Assembly (NCBI RefSeq): GCF_003711515.1 | Contig: NW_021167082.1 | Coordinates: 590,923 to 654,922, forward strand | Length of the DNA: 64,000 nucleotides | Direction of reading: 5' to 3' | Source of the DNA: Sodiomyces alkalinus F11 | Taxonomy: Eukaryota > Ascomycota > Sordariomycetes > Glomerellales > Plectosphaerellaceae | Shown: positions 53,994 through 64,000 of the stretch, piece by piece | Layout: every line of letters starts with the position of its first letter | How positions within the stretch are numbered: the stretch's first letter is position 1 | Translations under genes and position numbers: made by a program | Notes under the pieces: model-generated | Told to the model about the DNA's origin: nothing | Seen by the model: only the letters and a program-made list of their open reading frames with translations | Databases searched by the model: none

Positions 53994-56830
53994 TTAAGAT
54001 GGACGACTTTTCGGTAGACGGCGTCTTGGCTTTGTGTAGCTGTAGGATTCCTTAAATTTCTGTACTTTGTTAGCACCCTTACAAAATTTCGGGGGACGCG
54101 GGAATTTTACCTTAACAGATACGAAGAACTCTATAACTGCAGCTTCGCCACCTAGCTCTTCGGCCCCAGAGTCCTTTAACCTGGCTACGATAAGCTCTGC
54201 TATAACATGAACAAACTTAGGCGCGCTCCACTTTATCTCTTTATTAGTAATGGCTGGGTTCGCTATTTGAGCGAGCACCACTTATATCCATCGTATAATG
54301 TTAGACCACTAAAAAACATAGCTACTAAGAGCCAATGTCTGACAGCCTCGTACCCGAAAGACGAAGTGGATCATGCCTGGCCCGAAGAAAACAGACTGAC
54401 CTGGCCTAAGGATAACGTATCTCTATCGGCCGCCGGTATAGCAGTGAGGGTTAGCGATCCAGGCTTCTCGCTCTTCCTCTATAGGGCATGATATCCAGCT
54501 AAAACTAATCAAGCCTTCCTGGACCGTGATCTAAATAGCAAAGCCGTGGCTGTCCGTATATAGCGTAGTGTTATAGCCACCTTCTGATAATAGAACCCAC
54601 TCCAAAACGTTCTTCTACTCGTCCTACTACTATACTGGTGCTGCCACCCTCTTAGCGCTACCCTCTATTCATACCATATTGCGAACTTAGACAAGAAGCT
54701 CGTAATTCTCTCTAGTTAGAAAGTTCGGTAAGATAGCATACGGTAGGGGGTTTTGTAGGTCTAAAATATTCTATAGTTCACCGGTGCCGTTCTCGTCTAG
54801 GAACCGCTCTCGGACCTTTTTTATGGTCTGGACGTTAAAGGAGCTAGTCGTAGACTCGCGAGATAGTATTTATACCGGGATAGACTTCTCGGGGGCTCTT
54901 ATACGCCGTAATAGTTAAATAATTAGTCGATCGCCGTTATCCTATTAGAATTACTACTAGCCTTCGGTAATAATCGGAGCGTCCCTAGGAGATATAGACT
55001 CGACTAATATTACCGCTTTATCGCTAGTATAAAATAGCGCCTTAGCTTTACCCCGCTTATAATCTATATTAGGTTACTTAATATTTTCTAGTAATTTACG
55101 AATAAGCTTATTAGTTTCCTTACTATAAGAGCCCGGCGAGGACTTTATACTTCGGGACTTCTCTTATAACTTAGCTAAAACTTATCTTTAATAGCTATTA
55201 TCGTTAATATAGTTATAGATTAGCCGAGGATTTAAGTAGGTAGAAAGGAATATAGGCTTACTAACCCGTGGCCGCTTTAGTAGAATATCTAGTAATAAGG
55301 AGGTACGCTAGCGGATAGGGCGGTTAGTGCTAGTAATACTTATTAAAGCCGTAGTCGGAGTCCCTTAGTTTCCGACCGTTACCTTTTCGGCTAACGCTAT
55401 AGCTAAGGTTCGTACTGCGAATACCTAAAAGTATAGACGGCAAAGTTTCTCGATAAAAGGAGAGAATTATATTACTACCTCCGGCCCGAATATTAACGGG
55501 TTATCCAGGGCCGATAGGAGTACTAATAGTATTTCGGCTAGATAATAACGCGGCGGCGGAATCTTCGAAATCTCGACTAGCTAAAGTCTAGATTATTTAG
55601 GCTTAGAGCGCCCTTTACCTAAGGGCGCGTGGTAGGATACCTCTTAGCGAGTATAAAGTATTATCCCGCTATCAGGGCTATATAGTATAGGACTTATCTC
55701 CGTGGGCGCGCTAGGCTAATAGTCAGGGCTCGTATTTATTCCGGACCGCTCTAGCCGTATTATAGCTATACCCTCTGCTAGCTTAGTATTAGGCTAGTGC
55801 TATTTATAGCCGAAATTTATTCTAGACCCCTCTAGTAGTATTACTATATCTTCTTTCGGCGCGGCCGCGATATCACTATCTAAACTTATCCGGCTAGACT
55901 CTAAGATAGGAGGCCTTTATAGGTTTATAGTAGTAGTGCTATCCGGTGCTAATAGCCTAGTAGTATTAGTAGTATTAGCTTCTTATAGTATCGATAATTC
56001 CGCTCTAGCGTTATTAGGCTTAGGTAAGGCGATAGCATATTCCTTATAGACTATAAGGCTAAACTTATTAAAGCTAAACCTATTAGGTAAAGTAATAGAA
56101 AGCCTATCTTTAGGAGGATTATTACGTAAGTACTCTAGATCGTATTATTTAATAGGGTTTAGCGATATATGGATTAGGCGCCGTTTTAGGCTTATTCCCT
56201 GCTAAGATCGTTTAAGTATTGATAAGCTTAGCTCTTTCGCGGCTTTCTTCTAAACTAGGACTTTTCTTACTACGGTGTAAAGTATATCGTAGTATTTCCT
56301 CCCCTTATAAACCCATGTATAATACTAGATAATATCTTATCCCTAGTAACGCGCTATTATCTTTAGAGTAGTAAGGCATTTAGATTTAATCTTAAGGCCG
56401 TTTATCGTAATACCCAGAAATCTATCCTACTCTGCCTCTAGCCGCCTAGTTAGCTTACTCCTAGCCTCTTTCTAGTCTTTATACTTAGTGCACTATATAA
56501 ATATAACACGCTTATAAGCGGCGACTAGAAGCTAAACTCTAGTATATGCCTCGAGTAAGCTATTACGTAATCGCACGTATAGCTTATATTTCTTAGGTTT
56601 AGTCTTATAGCGTTATATTTTATCGCGAAACTAAGTAACTTATTAGATATAGTCGGGGCTTAGGATAAGGAGATTATCCGTTACGTTATTAAAAGCACTT
56701 TCTAATAGCGTATAGGTATCGGGAAGACTCGGATATAGGGTAGTCGAAGCTACGTTATAAATAGCTATAACTCTTAAGACGGCGATACGGTAATATTAGT
56801 ATAGCCGCGATACTCGGGAACTATATAAAA
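53994..56830 (-). pseudogene. RIP-killed JmjC-type protein
   Basis: The minus strand, read through TAG stops, gives a ~900-codon protein-like sequence. The C-terminal part (54.9-54.0 kb) has VRERFLDENGTGEL, NPLPYAILPNFLTRENYEL, then a JmjC-like core: LRPGQSVFFGPGMIHFVFRV with the distal His, followed by AQIANPAITNKEIKWSAPKF. The N-terminal part (56.8-55.0 kb) is Ser/Pro/Thr-rich with CTKYKD, RFLGITINGLKIK and YYTWVYKGR. Fungal JmjC proteins of this sort resemble hydroxylase-like cupins rather than KDM5; activity is unknown. RIP is moderate at 54.0-54.8 kb, where CA and TG persist, and near-saturating above 54.84 kb, so one gene straddles a sharp change in RIP intensity. Confidence 0.68.
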
Positions 56831-59109
56831 CCTAAATAAGCGCTAATAAATAAGGGTATATCTATTAAGAACCGAAATAATATCTACCTAAAGAATCTTA
56901 CGGTTAATAGACCCATTTAGGTAGTAGGAAATCTATTACCTAAGTAGGTTTATCTAAACAGGCTCCTATTAAATCGGGAGGAGTGTTATACACGTTTATA
57001 GGACTTAAGGTTAAGTTACTAGATAACTATCTTTTATATAATAAATATCTTCGCCTAATTATAATATAAATAGAGTTATTATTATTAGCACTACTATATT
57101 TAGTCTCTTAATAGCCGATAACGTCCTTTAGAGGTAGCCTACTATATAGTTATTTATTAATTATTTCTTAGCCTTCGCACCACGCTCCTAATAACGATAT
57201 CTTAAAAATAGTTCAGGTTAATTAGAATAACTTAGAGTAGATAATAAAAGTAGTCGGGGCTTAGAGGCAGTGGAATAGTAATACGAAGGACTTACGGTTA
57301 CTTAATTTAAGTTTCCGGCGTCGCCAGTCTAGTTTATTTCCTTTACTCGTCCTTAACCTAGGCCGTATATAAATAATCCCGACCGTGTTCCTATCTCTTA
57401 TAGCTATTCCGATAGTCTAGATAAATTCTATAAGTTCTCCCCTCCTTATTCCCCTAAGAGAAAAAGGTAATATAGCTAATCTAGGACGGGTATACGCTGG
57501 TTAATCCCGGCAGCGGTATCTTTACTTAATAGCGCGTAATATTATCCGGCCTTACGAACTTAATACGCAGGACTTCTGCTTCCGAAAACGTCTTTATTAC
57601 CCTAACTAGGCGAAAAGGAATATATATAGAGATAGAAAAATAAAAAGGAATTAAATAGGAACGTGGAAAACAGAGACGCTAGAAAACAGGAAGACAGAAA
57701 CAGGGAGATAAGAAGATAGGACTATCCTTCGGCCCCGGAGCTTAACGCTCTTATATAAGCAGAGCCGTAACGGCTTCTTTAACGACGACTTCTTTCCTAC
57801 GGCCCCCGATCAGGCTTCCACCTCTTCCTATATTATTATTATTCGGTCGGCTTAGCCGTCTTTCAGACTTCGGTTCGTATCGTCTCGTCTTCTTGACTTC
57901 GAGGAATCGAGGAATTAGTCGGCAGGAAAAGCAGGAGGCGGGTAGAGCTATAGTGGCTATCGTCGTTACCCTGACCAGGGTAAAAGGAATAGTCGGGAAA
58001 GGAAAATGGAAAAGGGGGTAAAATAGAAAGTCGGTAAAAGGTAGAAGGAGGAGGAAAATCAACTATAACTATCTCGCGGCGCCTAATATTAATTAACCTA
58101 TTATATAGCCCGGCACTTCTTTTCTAATCTATATCTAAACTCCTTTAATCTAGTCCTTTCCTATACTTATAAGGATTATACTAATAGGTAACCAAGTAGA
58201 CTTCTTATAGTATTCCCGGTACTCTAGTTAACGAAAAGCGAATAGACGCTATAAGGGGCGAATAGGTTAGATTAGCGAGAAGAGAATAAATTACGAGTAT
58301 TAGCTAAGTAATAAACTAAATTATTAGAAGCTAAAACTAAAAAGATAATAGGCGGTTAAGAATAGGGGTATAGGTAGGAGTGCTTAGAAGGCGGTTAAAG
58401 GCGGTAGCTAATTTATATATATATATAATAAGTAAATTTATACTATATAGGATTATATCTATTCGCTATTTATTACTTCTCGACTATAAGCCGTTACCGC
58501 GTAATAGCTTTAGGGCTATATACGCGTAATAAATAAAAAATAAATAGAAAAGACTACTATATAAGCCGTCGCTCGCGTAGTATTATACCGAGATATTACC
58601 TTAGTAGTCGGCCACGATACTACTCTCCTCGGCGTCCCGACTAGGTTAGTCAGCGGTACCGCTCTAGCTTACCCTAAAAATCACCCCTACTTAGTGCTAC
58701 TTAGGATTTAAATCACCTCTACCGCCCCCTTTAGCCGGACACGTACTAACCGTCCACTTAAAACTAATATCGTCTCGCCCTTCCTCGAACTTCGTTAACT
58801 TTACGCGACGCTTACTATAGACGGGCTTTTGGTCGCCGCTAGAAAAGGGGATAGGAGTAGGATATATAGGGGAAGCCTAGCTACTAGTACCCTTTATCCC
58901 GCTTAATAGCTAGGTAAGGACACCTATTACCTAGCTTCCGTAATATAAATACCGCCTAGTTCTCGGTAGAAGAAGCAGCTTTTAATAGTCTCGCTCTTAG
59001 AGAAATAGCACCTTCGGTCCGGTAGTTATAATAGGCCACGACCCCGTACAGTATATATACCTACTTCTTACCGGCTAGTATATTATTCCTTCTTTCGCTA
59101 TTTATTTCC
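56831..59109. other. Heavily RIP-mutated stretch, possible minus-strand coding relics
   Basis: On the minus strand 57.2-57.6 kb reads LVRVIKTFSEAEVLRIKF, LPGLTSVYPS and IGIAIRDRNTVGIIYIRPR between TAG stops, and 57,751-58,062 is open, with a hydrophobic N-terminus and a basic middle. Neither is recognised. ATG and TGA are almost absent because TG is. Confidence 0.4.
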
Positions 59110-60970
59110 CTAGAAACAGAGTCTAACGTTATTCCCATTTAATTCGTTTATTTTCGCTCTAAGGCCCCTTCTTATGCCTATTAACATAAAACTAAAGGGG
59201 CAAAGCGCCGGAGATTTCTTTAGCAAAGGGAGGCAGAAAGGTTCGCGGTAATATAAGGAGGGAATTAATAATTCCACTATCCTAAAGTAGCCTATGGATA
59301 AAGTGCTAAAAGAATATAAACGCATAATTAACCTCTAAAATATGTATATTCTCACTATTATCGCACTTCTTATCTCTAGCTCGGCTAATTATTTTCCTAT
59401 CCAGGTACGCTAAAGATCGCGCTAAAGACTATCCCGAGGTTAGTCTTTACGACCTTATATCCCTAAAAGACTTCGTAAAGGAGATTATATTCATAATCAA
59501 GAGTATAGAAGATAATCTAAATATAGTGGAAGGAACTATTATAGTATACTAAAAACACTTTATAGCTAGTTAGTATCGCGAGTATAATACTATCCCCGGT
59601 AATATTACGCTTTCGGTTACGAATATATATATCCCCTTTAGCTTAATCGCTTAGCCGTGCTAACCGTTTTTATATAGTTTATTAAGTATAAGTTATCTAA
59701 GATACTTAAGCGCGAAGGCTTTATTTAGATAGTTAAGAATAAGTGGTAGAGACGTTTTAGCACGAAGAACTATTTTATCTATTTAGGCCGGTAGCTATAA
59801 GGAAACGACTAGGTTAAATATAAAAAGCCAGCGATATAAATATACGATTAGGCGGATTTTATAGCTATCGTCTATTTCTCCGTATATATTAGCGAGTCTA
59901 TCGATTCTACTTATCGGCCGGATTCGGGTTATAGTCTTTATTATAAGGTAAGTATAAGGATAACGTAGTAAAAGGCTAAGCTCCACTAACTAACCGATAC
60001 CCTATCTATAATAGGATATAATATTTAGTGTCTTTCGTAATAAGTATAGTAACGTAGAGTTTACTATTTAGCTTATTCGCGACGTAAAGGGTATAACATA
60101 TACGCCTAATAAACGGTATAAGCTAAGTTCTTCTAAAACGACCTTTCTATACCACCGTCTAATTAAGTCTATCTTAGGCCCGAATACTCGCTCTATAAAG
60201 GATTAGTGCCGATACCTCTTATCTATAATACTATACTCCCGATATTAGCTAGTCTAATCGCTATAAACGTCTTTAGGGACTACGATACTATCGAAGATCT
60301 TCTTACTATAGAACCGTTAGAGGGTAAGATAATTTAATCTCTAGTAGGGGGATAGCATCCACGACCAGCCCTTCTTTAAGAGTATATCCTCGAGACGAAC
60401 TCCGGGGAAGATAAAAACGGCTCGCGCTTTTTTAAAGCGTCTCCGGGCCTAGGGTTTCTATTCTAGATATATCCGTCCGCCTACGATTTATAACTTAGAG
60501 CTAAGGGTTTATATTAGATTAGTATATATTCGATCCTTACCTTCCTCCTCGCCTTCTTTACTAATTAATACCTCTAGACTAGCTATATTCTATAGCCTAA
60601 AGAATAAAGCACGCTGGTTAGAAAGATCCTAATACCTATAATAACCACTACTAACCGAATAATAGTGGTACGGACGGGTAAGGTAGCTATTTCGGCTCCG
60701 AGGTCCGTACTATTATTAACGACCTTTTCCGTGGCTTAACCCTAATACGTAACCCGTAGCTTCTATAGTCTTTACTAGCGGAGAAGTAAGAAGAATTAAA
60801 AACTAGCTTTAAATTTATAGCGATTAAAAAGGAGCTCGCCGATTTAGGCCGATAAAGCGACCCGAGTTCTACTTCTATATAACCGTTAACGTAACACATA
60901 TATATCGGTCCCGGTTCCGCTTATACTATACTCTCGATTTCTCTTGTAATCGCTTATAGCGGCGCTATAG
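59110..60970 (+). pseudogene. RIP-killed DUF3435/FluG-type tyrosine-recombinase-like gene
   Basis: Reading the plus strand through stops gives DYPEVSLYDLISLKDFVKEI (59.43 kb), EGTIIVY-x-KHFIAS, YNTIPGNITLSVTN, FTIQLIRDVKGIT (60.06 kb), FFKSISSRRTPGKIKTA, RPPTIYN-LRAKGLY (60.48 kb), RIKHAG-x-KDPNTYNNHY (60.60 kb) and SYFGSEVRTIINDLFRGLTL (60.69 kb). These are the ordered blocks of the fungal 'FluG domain/DUF3435' family, now regarded as tyrosine recombinases related to Cryptons and Starship captains. The expected HxxR triad His (PPTIH) reads Tyr here, a C-to-T change, with a one-base deletion just after. The candidate nucleophile region NTYNNHY is still readable. The many TAG/TAA stops exclude function. 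Confidence 0.72.
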
Positions 60971-62029
60971 AAGCGTAAAAGGTAATAAATAGATAGTAAA
61001 CCTATATCTTATTTCTCTGCTATACCCTATTAATAGTACTAGTTAGTAGTTATTCTCACTTACTTTATACTCTGTTAATTTATCTATACTTATACGTATA
61101 CTTATTTCGGATAGTTAGGTCCGATAATATTCTAATCTAGTAGACGTATCGCGATTACTAGTAGGGCCTATTCTAGTTTATTCGAGAATATTAGTATAAG
61201 GAATAAGGGGCCCTGGGAGAATACTACTAGTTAGTTAAGTCACCCTCGCTAACCTACTTAGAGTCGACTTTACTAGAGCGTACTTAGATTACGGTAAAGG
61301 TATAGTAGTAAGAGGTAAGGAACATGTCTATATATAATTAATATAAATTCGTTCTGAGTATAACGTTATTCTCTTTAGCTTTATCTACGTAGTAAGAAAT
61401 ATTAGTAGGGTTAATATCCCCTTTAAGAGTATATTAATAGTATTCTCGTTAACGGGCGAGACTATTATTAACCGCCCTAGCAGCTACCTAAAATAAGTTA
61501 GTTCGCTACGGTGATACACACGTATAAACTAGGGCTCTAGGCGGCCGTAGTAAGCTAGTAGCTTAGTTAATTCGGCGTAAGGTAGTGGACTAGGATTAAT
61601 ATATACGTGTATATATTTTGTATTAATATACTAACCTCTTAACGTTGCCCTTACTAACGCAGGTATAATCTATAGTCGGTTATAGATACTAAATTAGAGA
61701 GTTACCTATAGCTTTCCGATTAATCCACACGGAAATAACGCGCCTAGAACTCTATAGCGTTAAAATAAGAATTTATAGAAGCGAATTACTATATAGTAGC
61801 TTACCGGTCTTATTCCTCCACGACTAGTTCTTACTACTATATAAGAGTATAGGGGGAAATATACTATTTAACCGCTACTAGGACACGCCTAGATTATAGA
61901 GCTTTTGTAGAATAGTAGTAAATACCTCTAAGTATAATTATATTCTATTATACGACTACTCGCACGCTATAATTATAGCGCTTTAGCTAATAATAGTGTG
62001 TTTAGGTAATTATAACTAAGCTTCTTCTA
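60971..62029. other. RIP-mutated stretch, unrecognised
   Basis: The plus strand has semi-open frames (RVDFTRAYLDYGKGIVV near 61.27 kb, LIYTCIYFVLIY near 61.6 kb). They could be the C-terminal continuation of the recombinase relic or another gene. No family identified. Confidence 0.35.
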
Positions 62030-62420
62030 TCTAAGGTAAATATAGCTATTTATCAGAATAAGAGTATTCTCTTTCCGGCCTTATATATACCAAATAAATA
62101 CTAGATTATTTATAGTAGTTAGTATATTAGGATAGTCCGCCCCGAGCTTTATCTTACGCGTCTTTATTACCTCTATATCCAGCTTCTCGGCCTTTTCCTA
62201 ATAACCTTAGTTCTAGTATATCGATACTAAGTTAGCTATACTACTTAGCGTGTCAGGATAGTTCCCCCTAAGCCTTGTCTTACTCGTCTCTAGCACCTCC
62301 ACGTCCAGCTTCTCGGCCTCTTCCTAATAACCCTAGTTTAGAAATATCGATACTAGATTAGCTATACTAGTTAGCGTAACGTCGGTAGAGTACCTCCACG
62401 ATTTAAGCACGTTTAGGAGA
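62030..62420 (-). pseudogene. Kinesin-light-chain-type TPR repeats of a decayed NLR-like gene
   Basis: The minus strand encodes at least two and a half 42-residue repeats of the pattern IANLVSIY-x-NQGY-x-EAEKLDVEVLETSKTRLG-x-YPDTL, interrupted by TAG where Q or W is expected. At DNA level this is a ~126-bp tandem repeat (visible twice in 62,160-62,350). Such TPRs form the C-terminal ligand-sensing part of fungal NB-ARC/NACHT NLR proteins and some phosphorylase-type NLRs. No nucleotide-binding domain was readable upstream (62.4-63.6 kb), where decay is strong, so the NLR assignment is inference. Confidence 0.65.
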
Positions 62421-63910
62421 GCGAATCCGCTATTAGATAAGTGGCGTAGCGCTATTTAATCTAATAGGTTATAAAGGATATTAAAAATAAAAGCTTATAA
62501 TATATTTTCTCCGTTATAACCGGCTAGACTAATAGTACTTATAATAAAGAATCTAGCCAGGGGCTTAGATTCGGCCTAGAAGTACCCTGTATAATAGGGC
62601 TACTCTAGAATCCTATAGCACGGTAAATAATAGAGCCTAGGCAGGACCTATACTATTTTATAATAGTTAATAAGCCCGCTAGTAGATATTAGATTTAGGC
62701 CTAGTAGTAGGTTTACTAAGCTTTAGAGGCTAGTATAGATTAGCGTTAGTCTATTTATTACTATCTCCTACTTCTTCTAATTAATAACGCCGATAAGTTC
62801 GCCCTGCCTACTACTAATAGGTCTATTATACCGTTATAACTCACGCTTAGTACTATACGGTTAATAACGACGTTAAGTAGCCCGTAGCCCCTTAGCCTAA
62901 AAGAGGCTACGCCGTGTCCTAGGAGCGGTAGAAGCCTGATTCCTATATCTTCTACGAGCGTATATTCACCCGAACGACTATAATATAGAAACACGTTAAA
63001 ACTATTTTAAGATAAGAGGAAATTACCCGTTACTATATCTAGTATAGATATATAAGGAAAATAGTATAATACTAGACGATAACTTTACTTTCCGCGCCTA
63101 TACTTTTTGCGAGCACCGAGTAACTAGTAGCGGTTTAATAGTAACACGGTTTAAAGTCCTGACTAAAGGACCTAACCTTATTATAAAGGTCGGCTTATAA
63201 AATATTATTATATATCTGCGTTTATACCTCCCCTAATAATATAGGCTAGTTATAGGGTTATTCGGAGGGTAAGTAGCCTAAAGGATAGGTAGATCGGAAC
63301 CCTATAGCCGCCGGCTTTACCGAATATAGTAGGAGGTCTGCTACTTCTCGTATTAATAAGGCGTATAGCGGCTTATAAGATAGCAGGGATAATAGGAAGG
63401 GGTATAAGCGGTTTCTAAGTAAGGTTACCTACTACGTCTACGTATATAGGGAAAGGGTTATCGAGCTACGTAATTCTCGAGAATAGAGTTCTATAAAAGG
63501 AAGGATAAAGGCACGGCCCTTCGTAAGCCCTTATTAGAGTAGCCGCCTAGCTATAAGAACTAGTTCTTTTCCTGGCTTAATATCTATTCTCTAGTTATAG
63601 TTACTTATACCCGTTATAACTTATAGTACGCTTACTCCTTTATCTTACCTTTTTATATCTATTTAATATTTTCCTGCCTTTTTCCGCTACCTCTTTTAAA
63701 CCTTCTTTAACTATAAGCCTATATATTTAGATCTACTTAATATAAAGAAGTTTAATCTACCTAGGGCTAGAATTCGCCTAATAGGGTATACGAATCTAAG
63801 AGAAAGCAGAAGTTAGTAAAAGGTAGAAAAGTAATAGGATATATAGGCTTATATCGGTTAGGAGAATAGTTATTCGGTATTACTTAGCCGTACCTAGCCT
63901 ACTTATAGTA
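62421..63910. other. RIP-mutated stretch, unrecognised
   Basis: If the TPR gene is an NLR, its upstream domains should lie here on the minus strand. One 77-codon open segment exists (62,994-62,761; GEYTLVEDIGIRLLPLLGHGV) but matches no motif I know. The rest is stop-dense. Confidence 0.35.
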
Positions 63911-64000
63911 TATATCTTTTTCTACTATTTACTAAGAAGAATATATCTTTTTCTGCTATCTACTAAGAAGGACGTATCTTTTTCTGCCGTCTACTAAGAA
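63911..64000. repeat. ~30-bp tandem repeat at window end
   Basis: Three copies of a ~30-bp unit containing ATCTTTTTCTGC-TAT/CCTACTAAGAAG (imperfect; C/T differences) run to the last base, so the array probably continues beyond the window. Confidence 0.8.

Larger units (their letters stand above)
43735..64000. other. RIP-degraded, AT-rich, gene-dead block
   Basis: From about 43.7 kb to the window end, base composition changes: AT rises, TpA and CpG are frequent, CpA and TpG become rare. Reading frames carry mainly TAG and TAA stops at positions where Q or W is expected. These are signatures of RIP acting on repeats in ascomycetes (C-to-T at CpA on either strand). Severity varies: moderate at 43.7-54.8 kb, close to complete CpA/TpG loss over long stretches from ~54.84 kb on. 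Recognisable decayed genes are listed separately. No (TTAGGG)n telomeric array was seen, so subtelomeric location is not shown. Confidence 0.9.

Noticed and set aside
54207..54491. 94-codon plus-strand ORF in the decayed block
   Set aside because: It is antisense to the readable JmjC-type relic and has no motif of its own.
43735..64000. Telomere or subtelomere
   Set aside because: No TTAGGG/CCCTAA array was seen, and AT-richness is explained by RIP; the location cannot be decided from the window.
43735..64000. Centromere
   Set aside because: AT-rich RIP blocks occur in centromeres, but 20 kb with scattered gene relics and no satellite does not distinguish this from a dispersed RIP island.
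1..64000. CRISPR array, bacterial operons or riboswitches
   Set aside because: Introns, tRNA intron and gene content are eukaryotic; no spaced direct repeats of CRISPR type were seen.

Overview
This window is nuclear DNA from a filamentous ascomycete (Pezizomycotina, most likely a Sordariomycete). The basis is the GC-rich coding sequence with short GT-AG introns (about 60-150 bp), fungal-specific genes (SLX1, UGO1, YAH1, RRP15, a LaeA-like methyltransferase, a WSC cell-wall protein), and an AT-rich block mutated in the CpA/TpG pattern of repeat-induced point mutation (RIP). Gene models were spliced by hand; many apparent long ORFs begin at non-ATG codons or run through introns, so starts and exon joins are given explicitly.

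Region 1, 1-43,183, is an ordinary gene-rich arm. In order it holds: a ricin-B-like lectin membrane protein running off the left edge (-); an intron-containing tRNA-His (-); a CsbD/Hmp1-like small protein (+); a DJ-1/Hsp31 family protein (-); TAF6 (+); SDH3 (-); a five-exon KDM5-type H3K4 demethylase (-); SLX1 (-); SF3A3 (-); FAL1/eIF4A3 (+); UGO1 (-); YAH1 (+); RRP15 (-); a LaeA-like methyltransferase (+); a WSC/Cys-rich/Pro-repeat GPI-type wall protein (+); a frameshifted GH105 relic (-); an F-box protein (-); and PARP (+). Two divergent pairs are functionally matched: SF3A3/FAL1 (pre-mRNA splicing and exon-junction complex) and UGO1/YAH1 (both mitochondrial), each sharing a short intergenic promoter region.

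Region 2, about 43,568-64,000, is an AT-rich block without intact genes. Its left edge carries a 5S rRNA gene cut after about 47 nt, still with a TATA box at -29. Inside, CpA and TpG have been almost eliminated over kilobases while CpG survives, which removes ATG and TGA and turns CAG/TGG into TAG. Reading through those stops reveals decayed genes: a repeated fungal hypothetical (-, about 46.1-48.3 kb), an FHA-protein kinase (+, 48.7-51.3 kb), a JmjC-type protein (-, 54.0-56.8 kb), a DUF3435/FluG-type tyrosine-recombinase-like gene (+, 59.1-61.0 kb) and kinesin-light-chain-type TPR repeats (-, 62.0-62.4 kb). The broken 5S gene, the recombinase-like relic and NLR/kinase/JmjC-type passengers raise the hypothesis that this is a RIP-fossilised giant mobile element (Starship-like or Crypton-derived) inserted in a 5S gene. 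The right end lies outside the window, so this is inference.
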